NCBI GenBank assembly: GCA_028284605.1
Contig: JANQRL010000048.1
Location: 33,273 to 97,272, forward strand
DNA length: 64,000 nucleotides
Direction: 5' to 3'
Origin: Paracoccaceae bacterium
Lineage (GTDB): Bacteria; Pseudomonadota; Alphaproteobacteria; Rhodobacterales; Rhodobacteraceae
The position numbers were made by a program, and so were the translations under genes. The first letter of the stretch is position 1; every line of letters starts with the position of its first letter. A model generated the notes under the pieces. That model ran no database searches, was not told where the DNA came from, and worked only from the letters and a program-made list of their open reading frames with translations. Of the stretch, positions 26,133-34,357 are shown piece after piece.

Positions 26133-27136
26133 GCCTCTTGCCTCAACTGTGCTTCGAGCCGCCGGGCGATGTCGACCGGGTGTGCCGATGGCTCCGCCAG
26201 CGCGGCGCGGGCCAGGTCGCGCACCTTGTCGCGCTCGCGCGCCTCGGTGATGTATTCGACCGGCGACTTGCCGTCGATCCGGGCCAGCAGCAGCCCGGGC
26301 AGCAGGGTCGCGGTGCGCATCCGGATCGCGGCGCGGGGCTCCCAGTCGACATGGGCCTCATAGGTGGACCAGAACCGCCGGAACCCGTCCAGAAGTACCG
26401 GCGCGTTCGCGGGCATGTGCAGGGCCTTGAGCAGGATGTGGTTCAGGCAGAAGGCCGGGTCGAAGGCCGGGTCCCCGAACCATGCACACTCGGCGTCGAG
26501 CAGAACCGGTGCGCCGTCGGGACCGATCAGGATGTTCTTCGGGCTGAGATCGCCATGGACCAGCGCCAGCTTCGTCGCCGCCGTCCGGTCCGCGATCGCG
26601 CCCAGTTGCGACGACAGGTCCGGGTGCCGCTCCGCCGTGGCGCGCAGATAGGGCGCCAGACGCAGCGCTTCGAAGTTGCGGTCCGAGGCGAAGGCCGCGC
26701 GCAGATCGGCGCGCCCGGCGGTCGCCGCATGGATGCGCCCGATGCCGTGGGCCGTTGTCTCGAACGGGGCCGGCGCGATGCGGCCGGCGAGAAGCTCCGC
26801 CTTCCAAAGCGCGAACCGCTCGGGCGGCAGATATTCCATCGCGAAGAGGCCGGCCTTGGGGTCGTCGGCGATCACCTGTGGCGCCAGCCCCGGCACGATC
26901 TCGGCAACCGCCCCATACCATTGCGCCTCATAGCGGTTCCGGTCTGTCGGCACCTGCCAATCGGCCGCGACACGGAGCCTGGAGAGCGCGCGCTTGACGC
27001 AGATGCTCTGTCCGTCCGCGACCGGAACCCGCCAGATGTCGGAGGACACGCCCCCGGTCAGGGCTTCCGCGGGCCCCACCGGGGCGAGGCCGCTGCGGTC
27101 GAGAAAGGCCGCGACATCCTCCGGCAGGCCGCTCAT
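26129..27136 (-). CDS. APH-fold small-molecule kinase (MtnK/choline-kinase-like)
   Basis: This 335-aa protein has the aminoglycoside-phosphotransferase fold. Its Brenner motif is LVHGDLSPKNIL (about residues 195-206). The metal-binding segment LLDAECAWFGDPAFD has DxE in place of DFG/DxD, as in methylthioribose kinases. Family members phosphorylate small alcohols, sugars or drugs with ATP. The ATG at 27136 overlaps the rhaK stop (ATGA), and its own stop overlaps the enolase paralogue, so a metabolic kinase in sugar breakdown is far likelier than antibiotic resistance. The substrate is unknown; kinase plus enolase-like lyase suggests a phosphorylate-then-dehydrate sequence. Confidence 0.75.
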   Translation of the reverse strand: MSGLPEDVAAFLDRSGLAPVGPAEALTGGVSSDIWRVPVADGQSICVKRALSRLRVAADWQVPTDRNRYEAQWYGAVAEIVPGLAPQVIADDPKAGLFAMEYLPPERFALWKAELLAGRIAPAPFETTAHGIGRIHAATAGRADLRAAFASDRNFEALRLAPYLRATAERHPDLSSQLGAIADRTAATKLALVHGDLSPKNILIGPDGAPVLLDAECAWFGDPAFDPAFCLNHILLKALHMPANAPVLLDGFRRFWSTYEAHVDWEPRAAIRMRTATLLPGLLLARIDGKSPVEYITEARERDKVRDLARAALAEPSAHPVDIARRLEAQLRQEA

Positions 27137-28428
27137 GCCGCGCCGATCCCGGCCATGGTCGCCAGTTCCAGCGCCCCGGCCAGAGTGCCGCCGGCGTTCC
27201 TCTCCAGATGCAACTCCCGCAGGCCGAGCCGGTCGAGTGCCACGGGGATGCAGCGATTGTCCGCGAAGGGCCCTTCGATGATCATCGGGCCGGTGCCGCC
27301 GGTCAGGTCCCGCGCGACCATCAGCATCCGGGCGAGGTAGCAGGCGGCGGCAGTCCTGCGTGTCACCGGATCGAGGGTCGCGGGATCGACGTTCCAGCCG
27401 CCCCGGCCCTCGGGGAAAGGGCCGACCCCGGGGACGAGGCCGGGGCGGATCAGGTCCGGGCCGGCCAGGACCTCGTCGACCAGCGCGGGGTCGGAATGCG
27501 CGCCCTCGGTGCCTTCGGTCAGCAGCGAGAATTCGCGCCCGCCCATGAACCGGGCGCTCGGAACCGGGCGGCCATGGACATCGACATTGGCGAGGCAATC
27601 GCGCTCGGGGTCGAGCGCGTCGAGCCGCCCGCCGATGGCCATGGTCACCGCCCAGGTGCCGGTCGAGGCCAGGGTGAACGGCGCCTGCCGGGATTGCAGA
27701 TGCGGCAGGAGCGAGGCGTTGCTGTCGTGGATGCCGCAGAGGACCGGACAATCCGGCGAAACGCGCGCTCTGGCGGCAAGGTCGGGGCGGAGCGGGCCGA
27801 TCACGTCCCACGCCTTGCGCAGCGGCGGCAGCCGGTCGGCGATCCCCATGGCCTCTGCCAATGAGGAAAACGCCCCGCGGGCCGGAGCCCAGAGGTCGCT
27901 ATGGGAGCCGAAGGACGTGACCTCGCTCGCCGCGATACCGGTCAGGGCGAAGGACCAGAACTGCGGATAGGCGAGCACATGGTGCACGGCGGCGAACCGG
28001 TCCGGCCAGTGCCGCGACAGCCAGTAGATCTGGCGGGCGAAGTTCATGCCGCAGGGCAGGGCGGGCGAGAAGGTCTCGGAGAAATCGGGGCGCAGGCGCG
28101 CGTAGTCTTCGCCCGTGGCATCGGGATCGGCGGCCTCGTAATCCATGACCGGGAAGACGAGGCCATCATCATCGGCCAGCGCCACCGTCGCCCCGTGCGC
28201 CACCGGCACGATAGCTGCGATCTCAAGCTCGGCGGGGCGATCCGTCAGGGAGGTCAGCAGCCAGTCCAGGATCGCATCGGTATGGAAATGCGGGAAGGGC
28301 GGTCCCGGCTCGACCCGGTTCGGGCGGGTGTTCTGGTGGAGGACCCGTCCGGTCCCGGCATCGGCGGCGATCAGCTTCACCGTCGTCTTGCCGATATCGA
28401 GAACGGCGATGGCCGCGCGGGTAGTCAT
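27133..28428 (-). CDS. rhaK: FGGY-family carbohydrate kinase (rhamnose kinase, RhaK)
   Basis: This 431-aa FGGY kinase has the ATP-site start AIAVLDIGKTTVKLIAAD (phosphate-1 loop), the second loop near FTLASTGTWAVTM and a C-terminal ATP-binding segment around MIIEGPFADN. It phosphorylates the sugar with ATP. Position after rhaU in an R-S-T-P-Q-U-K order identifies it as the Rhizobium-type RhaK, which is also required for rhamnose transport there. The ATG at 28428 overlaps the mutarotase stop (ATGA). Confidence 0.88.
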   Translation of the reverse strand: MTTRAAIAVLDIGKTTVKLIAADAGTGRVLHQNTRPNRVEPGPPFPHFHTDAILDWLLTSLTDRPAELEIAAIVPVAHGATVALADDDGLVFPVMDYEAADPDATGEDYARLRPDFSETFSPALPCGMNFARQIYWLSRHWPDRFAAVHHVLAYPQFWSFALTGIAASEVTSFGSHSDLWAPARGAFSSLAEAMGIADRLPPLRKAWDVIGPLRPDLAARARVSPDCPVLCGIHDSNASLLPHLQSRQAPFTLASTGTWAVTMAIGGRLDALDPERDCLANVDVHGRPVPSARFMGGREFSLLTEGTEGAHSDPALVDEVLAGPDLIRPGLVPGVGPFPEGRGGWNVDPATLDPVTRRTAAACYLARMLMVARDLTGGTGPMIIEGPFADNRCIPVALDRLGLRELHLERNAGGTLAGALELATMAGIGAA

Positions 28429-28742
28429 GGCAGATGGAACATCTCGACAAGCGGCTCCTGCACCGGCCGGCCATCGGGTTCGGTCTCCATGATGTCGCGC
28501 ATGTGGTCCCACCAGCGGCGCATGAGCGGCTCCTCTGGCAGGGCGTCGAGCCGCGCGGGATCGTCGGCTTCGAGGATCGCGAAGAGCTGGTTCGTGCCCT
28601 CGTGCAGATGGATGGAGTAGTTGGCGATGCCGTAGGTCTTGAGCAGGTCCAACAGCTCCGGCCAGGCGGCGTCATGGCGGCGGCGGTACTCCTCAGCGGC
28701 GCCGGGGTTGAGCTTCATCACGAACGCAACGCGGGCCGGCAT
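28425..28742 (-). CDS. rhaM: L-rhamnose mutarotase
   Basis: This 105-aa protein matches the RhaM/RhaU family. It has FVMKLNPGAAEEYRRRHDAAWPEL with the catalytic His of the RHxxxWPEL motif, the Tyr of ANYSIHLHEGTNQLFAILE, and the conserved RRWWDHMRDIM. It interconverts the alpha and beta anomers of L-rhamnose so the kinase or isomerase receives the right one. It is called rhaU in Rhizobium. It is nested exactly between rhaQ and rhaK; a longer open frame upstream is antisense to other genes or overlaps rhaQ and is not used. Confidence 0.93.
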   Translation of the reverse strand: MPARVAFVMKLNPGAAEEYRRRHDAAWPELLDLLKTYGIANYSIHLHEGTNQLFAILEADDPARLDALPEEPLMRRWWDHMRDIMETEPDGRPVQEPLVEMFHLP

Positions 28743-28744
28743 CG

Positions 28745-29740
28745 TCACCTCCGGACCATCGCCAGGATACGCGGCAGGGCGATGACGAAGATCAGCACCG
28801 AGCCGATGGCCACCGACATGACCACGCCGGGCACGTTCAGCAGGCCGAGCCCGAAGGTGATCAGCCCCATCACGAAGGCCGCGATCACCACCCCCGGGAT
28901 CGATCCCGAGCCGCCGAGGATGCTGACCCCGCCGAGCACCACCATCGTCACGATCTCCAGCTCCCACCCGAAGGCGATGGTCGGCCGGGTCGAGCCGAGG
29001 CGGCTCGTCAGCATGACCGAGGCAACCCCCGCCATCAGCCCCGACAGGCAGAACAGCAGGAACTTGACCCGTTCCACCCGGATCCCTGCGAACCGCGCCG
29101 CGAGGGTGTTGTTGCCGATGGCGTAGATCGAGCGACCGAAGGGGGTCTTGTGCAGCAGGATGGCGAAGAGCACCGCCAGCACCAGGAATGAGGCCAGTTC
29201 GAAACTGATCACCCACCAGACATAGGACTGGCCGAAGATCGCGAACTCCGGCGGGTAGTTCTTGAAGACGCCGTCGCCAAGGACGATGTAGCCGATCCCG
29301 CGATAGAGGCTGAGCGTTCCGATGGTCACGACGATGGAGGGCAGCGCGAAGGCGGTCACGATGACCCCGTTCACCGCCCCCGCCAGTACGCCCACCGCCA
29401 GGCCGGTGGCGACGATCACCGGCAGCGGTCCGCCGATCTCGGCCACGGCCCCCATCGCGATGGAGGCGAGCGCGACGATGGAGGCGACGGAGAGGTCGAT
29501 CTCGCCCGAGATGACCAAAAGCGCGACGGCCAGCGCGATGATCGCCTTTTCGGTGAAGTTGAAGGTCGCGTCCGACAGCGTCCACGGGTTCAGGAAGTAG
29601 GGCGTGGCCAGCGCGTTGAAGATGAAGAGCGCGACGCCGACGAAGAGCAGCAGCGTCTCCCAGCGCAGCAGCGCCCCGGCCAGCCGGCCGCGGTCGCGGA
29701 ACGGCAGGTCGGCCGGCGGATCGGCGCGCTCTTCGGTCAT
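28745..29740 (-). CDS. rhaQ: Rhamnose ABC permease RhaQ
   Basis: This 331-aa permease of the ribose/rhamnose (CUT2, RbsC-like) family has about ten hydrophobic helices. Family patterns are SGEIDLSVASIVALASIAMG, VITAFALPSIVVTIGTLSLYRGIGYI and VVLGGVSILGGSGSIPGVVI. It forms the membrane channel with RhaP. The ATG overlaps the rhaP stop (ATGA). Confidence 0.9.
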   Translation of the reverse strand: MTEERADPPADLPFRDRGRLAGALLRWETLLLFVGVALFIFNALATPYFLNPWTLSDATFNFTEKAIIALAVALLVISGEIDLSVASIVALASIAMGAVAEIGGPLPVIVATGLAVGVLAGAVNGVIVTAFALPSIVVTIGTLSLYRGIGYIVLGDGVFKNYPPEFAIFGQSYVWWVISFELASFLVLAVLFAILLHKTPFGRSIYAIGNNTLAARFAGIRVERVKFLLFCLSGLMAGVASVMLTSRLGSTRPTIAFGWELEIVTMVVLGGVSILGGSGSIPGVVIAAFVMGLITFGLGLLNVPGVVMSVAIGSVLIFVIALPRILAMVRR

Positions 29741-30723
29741 GGGGCGGCCTCGCGCTGCGTCGGCAGGATCTGGCGACCGCGCGAGCGGGCGCTGCGGGCG
29801 TTGATCACCACGGCGAGGATGATGACGAAGCCCGAAAGCGCCAACTGCCAGAACGGCGAGATGCCGATCACCGGCAGGGCGTTCTTGACCACACCGAGGA
29901 AGAGCGCCCCGAGCAGCGCCCCGGTGACCGTGCCGATACCGCCCATGATGCTGATGCCGCCGATCACGCAGGCGGCCACCACGTCGAACTCGAAGCCGCG
30001 GGCGATCTCGACATAGGCGACCGCGTAACGCGCCACCCAGAGATAGCCCGCGAGCCCCGCCAGCGCCCCGGAGATGCAGAAGGCGACGAACTGGGTGCGG
30101 CCGACATTGAGCCCGGCATAGACGGCTGCCGTCGGATTGCCGCCCACCGTGTAGAAGGCGCGGCCGATGGCGGTCCGGCGCAGGATGAAGGCCACGATCG
30201 CCACCACCGCGACCCCGACCCAGAGCAGGACCGGAACGCCGAACACCTCCTGCCGGATCGCGCCCAGAAAGGCCGGGCTCATCTCATGGGCATTGACCCA
30301 GGCGCCGCCGGAGACGACGTAGATCATGCCCCGGTAGATCGCGAGCGTCCCGAGCGTCACCACGATGGCGGGCAGTCCGAGAAGCCAGACCAGCGCGCCG
30401 TTGAACGCGCCCAGCATCAGCCCGAAGAGCGATGCGAGCAGCGCCAGAACCGGCACCGGAATATCGGGCTGCGCGGTGTTGAGCATCCCGATCAGCATGC
30501 CGGTCAGCGCGAGGTTCGACGCCACGGAAAGGTCGATGCAGCGGGTCAGGATCACGCAGAGCTGCCCCATCACCAGGATGATCAGCACCGAACTGTCGGC
30601 GGCGATGGCGATTAGGTTGCCGGGGGCGATGAACTGCGGAAACCGCGTCGCGATCAGCAGGCACATCGCCACGATGATCAGCGCCAGCATCAGGTCCCGC
30701 GAGGCAACTATCCGGGCCAGCAC
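29737..30723 (-). CDS. rhaP: Rhamnose ABC permease RhaP
   Basis: This 328-aa CUT2 permease shows CIDLSVASNLALTGMLIGML, LGLPAIVVTLGTLAIYRGMI, GNPTAAVYAGLNV and CVIGGISIMGGIGTVTG. It starts 2 bp after the ATPase gene end. RhaP and RhaQ are unequal permeases, as in the Rhizobium system, unlike the homodimeric RbsC. Confidence 0.9.
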   Translation of the reverse strand: MLARIVASRDLMLALIIVAMCLLIATRFPQFIAPGNLIAIAADSSVLIILVMGQLCVILTRCIDLSVASNLALTGMLIGMLNTAQPDIPVPVLALLASLFGLMLGAFNGALVWLLGLPAIVVTLGTLAIYRGMIYVVSGGAWVNAHEMSPAFLGAIRQEVFGVPVLLWVGVAVVAIVAFILRRTAIGRAFYTVGGNPTAAVYAGLNVGRTQFVAFCISGALAGLAGYLWVARYAVAYVEIARGFEFDVVAACVIGGISIMGGIGTVTGALLGALFLGVVKNALPVIGISPFWQLALSGFVIILAVVINARSARSRGRQILPTQREAAP

Positions 30724-30724
30724 G

Positions 30725-32266
30725 TCAGTTCACTCCTATCGCATGGCGGACGAGCGTTTCGGCATCCGCCTCCTGCCGGCCGAGTTCCGCCACCACGCGG
30801 CCGGCGCGCATCACCAGGATCCGGTCGGAGATACCAAGCACTTCTGGGATCTCCGAACTCACGAGCACGATGGCGAGCCCGTTCTGCGCCATCCGGCTCA
30901 CCAGCCGATGAACCTGGGCCTTCGAGCCGATATCGATGCCCTTGGTCGGCTCGTCGAGGATCAGCACGCGGGGCGCGGTCATCATCCACTTGCCGATCAC
31001 CACCTTCTGCTGGTTGCCGCCCGAGAGCGTGCCGACCTCCTGAGAGAGATGGGCGGCGCGCAGGTCGAGAAGGCGGGCATATTCGCGGCTGTGCTCGACC
31101 TCCCGGGCAAGATCGAGAAAGCCGCGCCGTGTATAGGCGCCGAGATTGGGCAGGGTCTTGTTCTGGTAGATCGGCAATTGCAGCACCGCGCCATGCAACC
31201 CGCGCTCCTCGGGGACATAGACGATCCCCTTGCGGATCACCTTGTCGGCGCGGCCCTGCGGCACCGTCTCGCCGTTCAGCAGCACCTCGCCGTCATAGCG
31301 CTGTCCGACACCGGCGATGGCCTGCATGACCTCGGTCCGCCCGGCGCCGATCAGGCCGTAGACCCCGAGAATCTCGCCTTGCCGGACCTGAAACGAGATG
31401 TCGTCGAACTCGGTCGGGTGCGACAGATGCCGGGCCTCCAGCATGACCTCCCCGATCTCGACCGCGCTCTTCGGGAAGACCTGGCTGATCTCGCGGCCCA
31501 CCATCATCGTCACCAGGGCATCGCGGGAGGTGTCCTCGATGGCGCCGGTTCCCACCAATTCGCCGTCGCGCAAGACCGTGTAGTCGTCGGCGATGCGGAA
31601 GATCTCGTCGAACTTGTGGCTGATGAACAGGATCGCCCGGCCTTCCGCGCGCAGCCGCTCGACGATCCGGTAAAGCTCCTCGATCTCGCGATGGGACATC
31701 GCCGCGGTCGGTTCGTCCATGATCATGATCGGGCTGTCGCCGACCAGGGCGCGGGCCATGGCCACGATATGGCGGCTGGCGATGCTGAGGTCCTTCAGCA
31801 CCACGTTGGGGCCGATATAGGCCTCCAACTGGGCAAGGATTTCGGTCGACCGACGGCGCATCTCGGGCCAGTCGACCTGGCCGAGGCGGGTGGTCGGATA
31901 GTGGCCGGCGAAGATGTTCTCGGCCACGGTCAGTTCGTTGAAGAGCACCGTTTCCTGATGGATCACGCTGATCCCCATCCGCGCCGATGCGGCGGCGGAA
32001 GGCAGTTTCACCGGTTTGCCGAAGAGCCGGATCGACCCGGCGTCGGGCTGGTAGATGCCGGAGAGCAACTTCACCAGCGTCGATTTCCCCGCGCCGTTCT
32101 CGCCGACAAGGGCCATCACCCGGCCGGGGCGGAGGGTCAGGCTGACATCGTGGAGCGCCCGGACACCGGGGAAGTCCTTGCCGATGCCCGCGACCTCCAG
32201 GACCGGCGCCGGGCTGGCCGGCGCTGTGGCGGAAGGGTCCGCATCGATCTCGACCCGACTGTTCAT
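30725..32266 (-). CDS. rhaT: Rhamnose ABC ATPase RhaT (double domain)
   Basis: This 513-aa ATPase carries two ABC domains. The first has Walker A GENGAGKST (about 56-64), signature region SIASRHIVAMARAL and Walker B PIMIMDEPTAAM. The second has a degenerate Walker A GLIGAGRTEVM but a good signature LSGGNQQKV and Walker B VLILDEPTKGID. This asymmetric pattern is normal for RbsA/XylG-type sugar ATPases. The ATG at 32266 is preferred because the upstream extension runs through the stem-loop and into rhaS. Confidence 0.92.
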   Translation of the reverse strand: MNSRVEIDADPSATAPASPAPVLEVAGIGKDFPGVRALHDVSLTLRPGRVMALVGENGAGKSTLVKLLSGIYQPDAGSIRLFGKPVKLPSAAASARMGISVIHQETVLFNELTVAENIFAGHYPTTRLGQVDWPEMRRRSTEILAQLEAYIGPNVVLKDLSIASRHIVAMARALVGDSPIMIMDEPTAAMSHREIEELYRIVERLRAEGRAILFISHKFDEIFRIADDYTVLRDGELVGTGAIEDTSRDALVTMMVGREISQVFPKSAVEIGEVMLEARHLSHPTEFDDISFQVRQGEILGVYGLIGAGRTEVMQAIAGVGQRYDGEVLLNGETVPQGRADKVIRKGIVYVPEERGLHGAVLQLPIYQNKTLPNLGAYTRRGFLDLAREVEHSREYARLLDLRAAHLSQEVGTLSGGNQQKVVIGKWMMTAPRVLILDEPTKGIDIGSKAQVHRLVSRMAQNGLAIVLVSSEIPEVLGISDRILVMRAGRVVAELGRQEADAETLVRHAIGVN

Positions 32267-32294
32267 GGGCTGCCTCGTGCCTCGCAGGGCAAGC

Positions 32295-32320
32295 GGGGCC
32301 GCGCGCAACGACGCGGCCCC
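32295..32320 (-). terminator. Strong stem-loop between rhaS and rhaT
   Basis: GGGGCCGCG (32295-32303) and CGCGGCCCC (32312-32320) form a perfect 9-bp GC stem with an 8-nt loop, 20 bp after the rhaS stop on the minus strand. No T-run follows, so it likely stabilises the binding-protein message rather than ending transcription fully. Confidence 0.65.
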
Positions 32321-32339
32321 GGAATTTGTCGACCGTGGA

Positions 32340-33329
32340 TCAGAAGATCTCGGCGAACTCGTCGACGTTCGTCTCATCATAGATGAACGGCTCGGCCATG
32401 GCACCGGACAGGGTGTCGTCCAGGCTCAGCGTGCCGACCCGGCCCATCGAGATTTCCGATCCGGGCGCGGCCTCGGCGTTCTCCTTGGCGAGATTGTAGG
32501 CAATCATCGCGGTGGAGTAGCCCAGATCGATCGGGTTCCAGACGGCGAAGTTCTTGGCCGCGCCGGAATGGATGTGGCCGGCCATCTCCGAGGGCAGGCC
32601 GAGCCCGGTGATGATGACCTCGCCGATCTTGCCTTCGTCGGTGACGGCCTGGGCCGCGGCCACGATCCCGACCGAGGTCGGTGCCACGATGACCCGCACC
32701 TCCGGATCGCTCTGCAACAGGCTCACCGTCTCGCGGTAGCTCTTGTCGGCCAGATCGTCGCCGTAAAGGACCGTCGCGATCTCGACGCCCGGATATTGCG
32801 GCAGCGCGTTGCGCATCTCCTCGATCCAGACGTTCTGATTGGTCGAGGTCGGTGTCGCGCTCATGATCGCCACCTTGCCCTGGCCGTCGGGCAGGGCGTC
32901 ATGGGCCAGCCGCGCCAAGAGCCCGCCGATGAGTTCCGGCGAGGACGGGTCGAGATGGACCGAGCGCCCCTCCTGCGCCACGGCGGAATCCCAGGAGATC
33001 ACCTCGATGCCGCGCTGCATGGCACGCCGCAGGGTCGGGACCAGGGCGTCGGTGTCATTGGCCGAGACCGCGATCACGTCGACATTCTGGGCGATCAGCG
33101 AGTTGATCACCTCGATCTGCCCTTCGGCGGTCGTGCTGGTCGGTCCGGTATAGATGATCTCCATATCCCCGACCTCTTCGGCCGCCTCGAGCGCGCCGGA
33201 ATGGGCGGCATCGAAGAAGCCGATGCCAAGCGCCTTGGCAACGAGGCCGACCCGGACATCCTCGGCGGCGACCGGCGCGGCGAGCGCCAGCCCGACCGAC
33301 AGCCCGGCGATTATGTGTTTGATATTCAT
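32340..33329 (-). CDS. rhaS: Rhamnose-binding periplasmic protein RhaS
   Basis: This 329-aa secreted protein has a signal peptide (IIAGLSVGLALAAPVAA) and a periplasmic-binding-protein type I fold: VRVGLVAKALGIGFFDAAHS, LIAQNVDVIAVSANDTDALV, SWDSAVAQEGRSV and VIITGLGLPSEMAGHI. It delivers rhamnose to RhaPQT. A GGAGGAG lies just upstream of its ATG. It is the first structural gene after rhaR in the same direction, with a stem-loop after it. Confidence 0.9.
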   Translation of the reverse strand: MNIKHIIAGLSVGLALAAPVAAEDVRVGLVAKALGIGFFDAAHSGALEAAEEVGDMEIIYTGPTSTTAEGQIEVINSLIAQNVDVIAVSANDTDALVPTLRRAMQRGIEVISWDSAVAQEGRSVHLDPSSPELIGGLLARLAHDALPDGQGKVAIMSATPTSTNQNVWIEEMRNALPQYPGVEIATVLYGDDLADKSYRETVSLLQSDPEVRVIVAPTSVGIVAAAQAVTDEGKIGEVIITGLGLPSEMAGHIHSGAAKNFAVWNPIDLGYSTAMIAYNLAKENAEAAPGSEISMGRVGTLSLDDTLSGAMAEPFIYDETNVDEFAEIF

Positions 33330-33363
33330 GTTGATTTCTCCTCCTCTGAACCGCTCTCATTCG

Positions 33364-34176
33364 TCATGCGGATGCCGGGACCGAGCCCGTCCCGGATCCG
33401 GCGGCGTCGTCGGCGATGACGCATTCGACCCCCGCATCCTCAAGCATCTGCACGTCTTCTTGGCGTATTCCGCTGTCCGTGATGACCTTGGACAGGCCGG
33501 TGAGCGGGGCCAGCACGAATTCGGCGCCACGCTGGAATTTCGACGAATCGATCAGCACCACGACCTCGCCGCCGATGGCGAGCAGCTTGAGCTCGGCATG
33601 GATCAGCAGCGGGTCTTTCTCGAGGATGCCGCGGTGGTTGATCCCATAGGCGCTGGTGAACACCCGGTCGGCGGAGAAGTTCTGCGTCCCGTCATCCTCG
33701 AACGGGCTGATGATGATCTGCTGTTCGCGGTAGATCGATCCGCCGGGGATCGAGACCGTCGATTGCGAGGTCGCGATCAGCGAGTTTGCCAGCGGCACCG
33801 AATTGGTCAGGACATGCAGCCGCCGGGGCGCGAGGAACTCGGCCATCTGCATGGTGGTCGTGCCGCCGTTGATGATGACCAGACTGCCTTCGCCGCACAT
33901 CTCCGCCGCCTTGCGCGCGATTGCACGTTTCTGCGTGATGTTGACCTGAAGGTTGCTCTCGAAGCGGCCGCTGACGATTCGCATCTGCGGCGGCGGCATC
34001 AGCGATTCGGCGCCGCCATGGACGTGGCGCACCTTGCCGGACAGGGTCAGCTCCTTGATGTCCCTGCGAATGGTCGCGGAAGAGGCGCCCGTCAGATCCA
34101 TCAGATCGGCGATCGGGACGAACTGGCGATCCGCGACCGAGGCCAGGATGATCTTGTGGCGCTCGCGTTGATGCAT
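33364..34176 (-). CDS. rhaR: DeoR-family regulator RhaR
   Basis: This 270-aa regulator has an N-terminal DeoR helix-turn-helix (RERHKIILASVADRQFVPIA, DLMDLTGASSATIRRDIKEL) and a C-terminal sugar-phosphate sensor domain of the DeoRC type (VIINGGTTTMQMAEFL, FTSAYGINHRGILEKDPLLI, VLIDSSKF). The ATG at 34176 has GGAGGGAGAG upstream; the longer frame to 34239 has no such support. It is divergent from rhaD, so it likely controls both rha transcripts and responds to a rhamnose-derived phosphate. Confidence 0.9.
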   Translation of the reverse strand: MHQRERHKIILASVADRQFVPIADLMDLTGASSATIRRDIKELTLSGKVRHVHGGAESLMPPPQMRIVSGRFESNLQVNITQKRAIARKAAEMCGEGSLVIINGGTTTMQMAEFLAPRRLHVLTNSVPLANSLIATSQSTVSIPGGSIYREQQIIISPFEDDGTQNFSADRVFTSAYGINHRGILEKDPLLIHAELKLLAIGGEVVVLIDSSKFQRGAEFVLAPLTGLSKVITDSGIRQEDVQMLEDAGVECVIADDAAGSGTGSVPASA

Positions 34177-34262
34177 GCGTCTCTCCCTCCGGCGACAAAC
34201 GCACGCGATTCTGCTCCTTTTGTCAATCAGAAGCTGCACAAAGCGTCATGTAAAGAGCTGAG

Positions 34263-34315
34263 ATGATCATAAATGATAGATTGTGATTGATGTGGCGGCG
34301 GGGCGGGTCTAGGCT
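34263..34315 (+). promoter_or_regulatory. Predicted rhaD promoter with AT-rich operator region
   Basis: TTGATG (34287-34292) is 17 bp from TAGGCT (34310-34315). Just upstream is the 8-bp palindrome ATGATCAT (34263-34270), followed by near repeats ATGATAG and GTGATTGATG. The block is clearly AT-rich in an otherwise GC-rich region and lies between rhaR and rhaD, a fitting site for RhaR. Confidence 0.45.
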
Positions 34316-34357
34316 TTCCTTGATCCGGAATCCGCGAGCCGACAGGAGTTTCCCAAG

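Noticed and set aside
26129..27136. Aminoglycoside resistance gene
   Set aside because: APH fold is shared by metabolic kinases; the DxE motif and overlaps with sugar genes favour metabolism.
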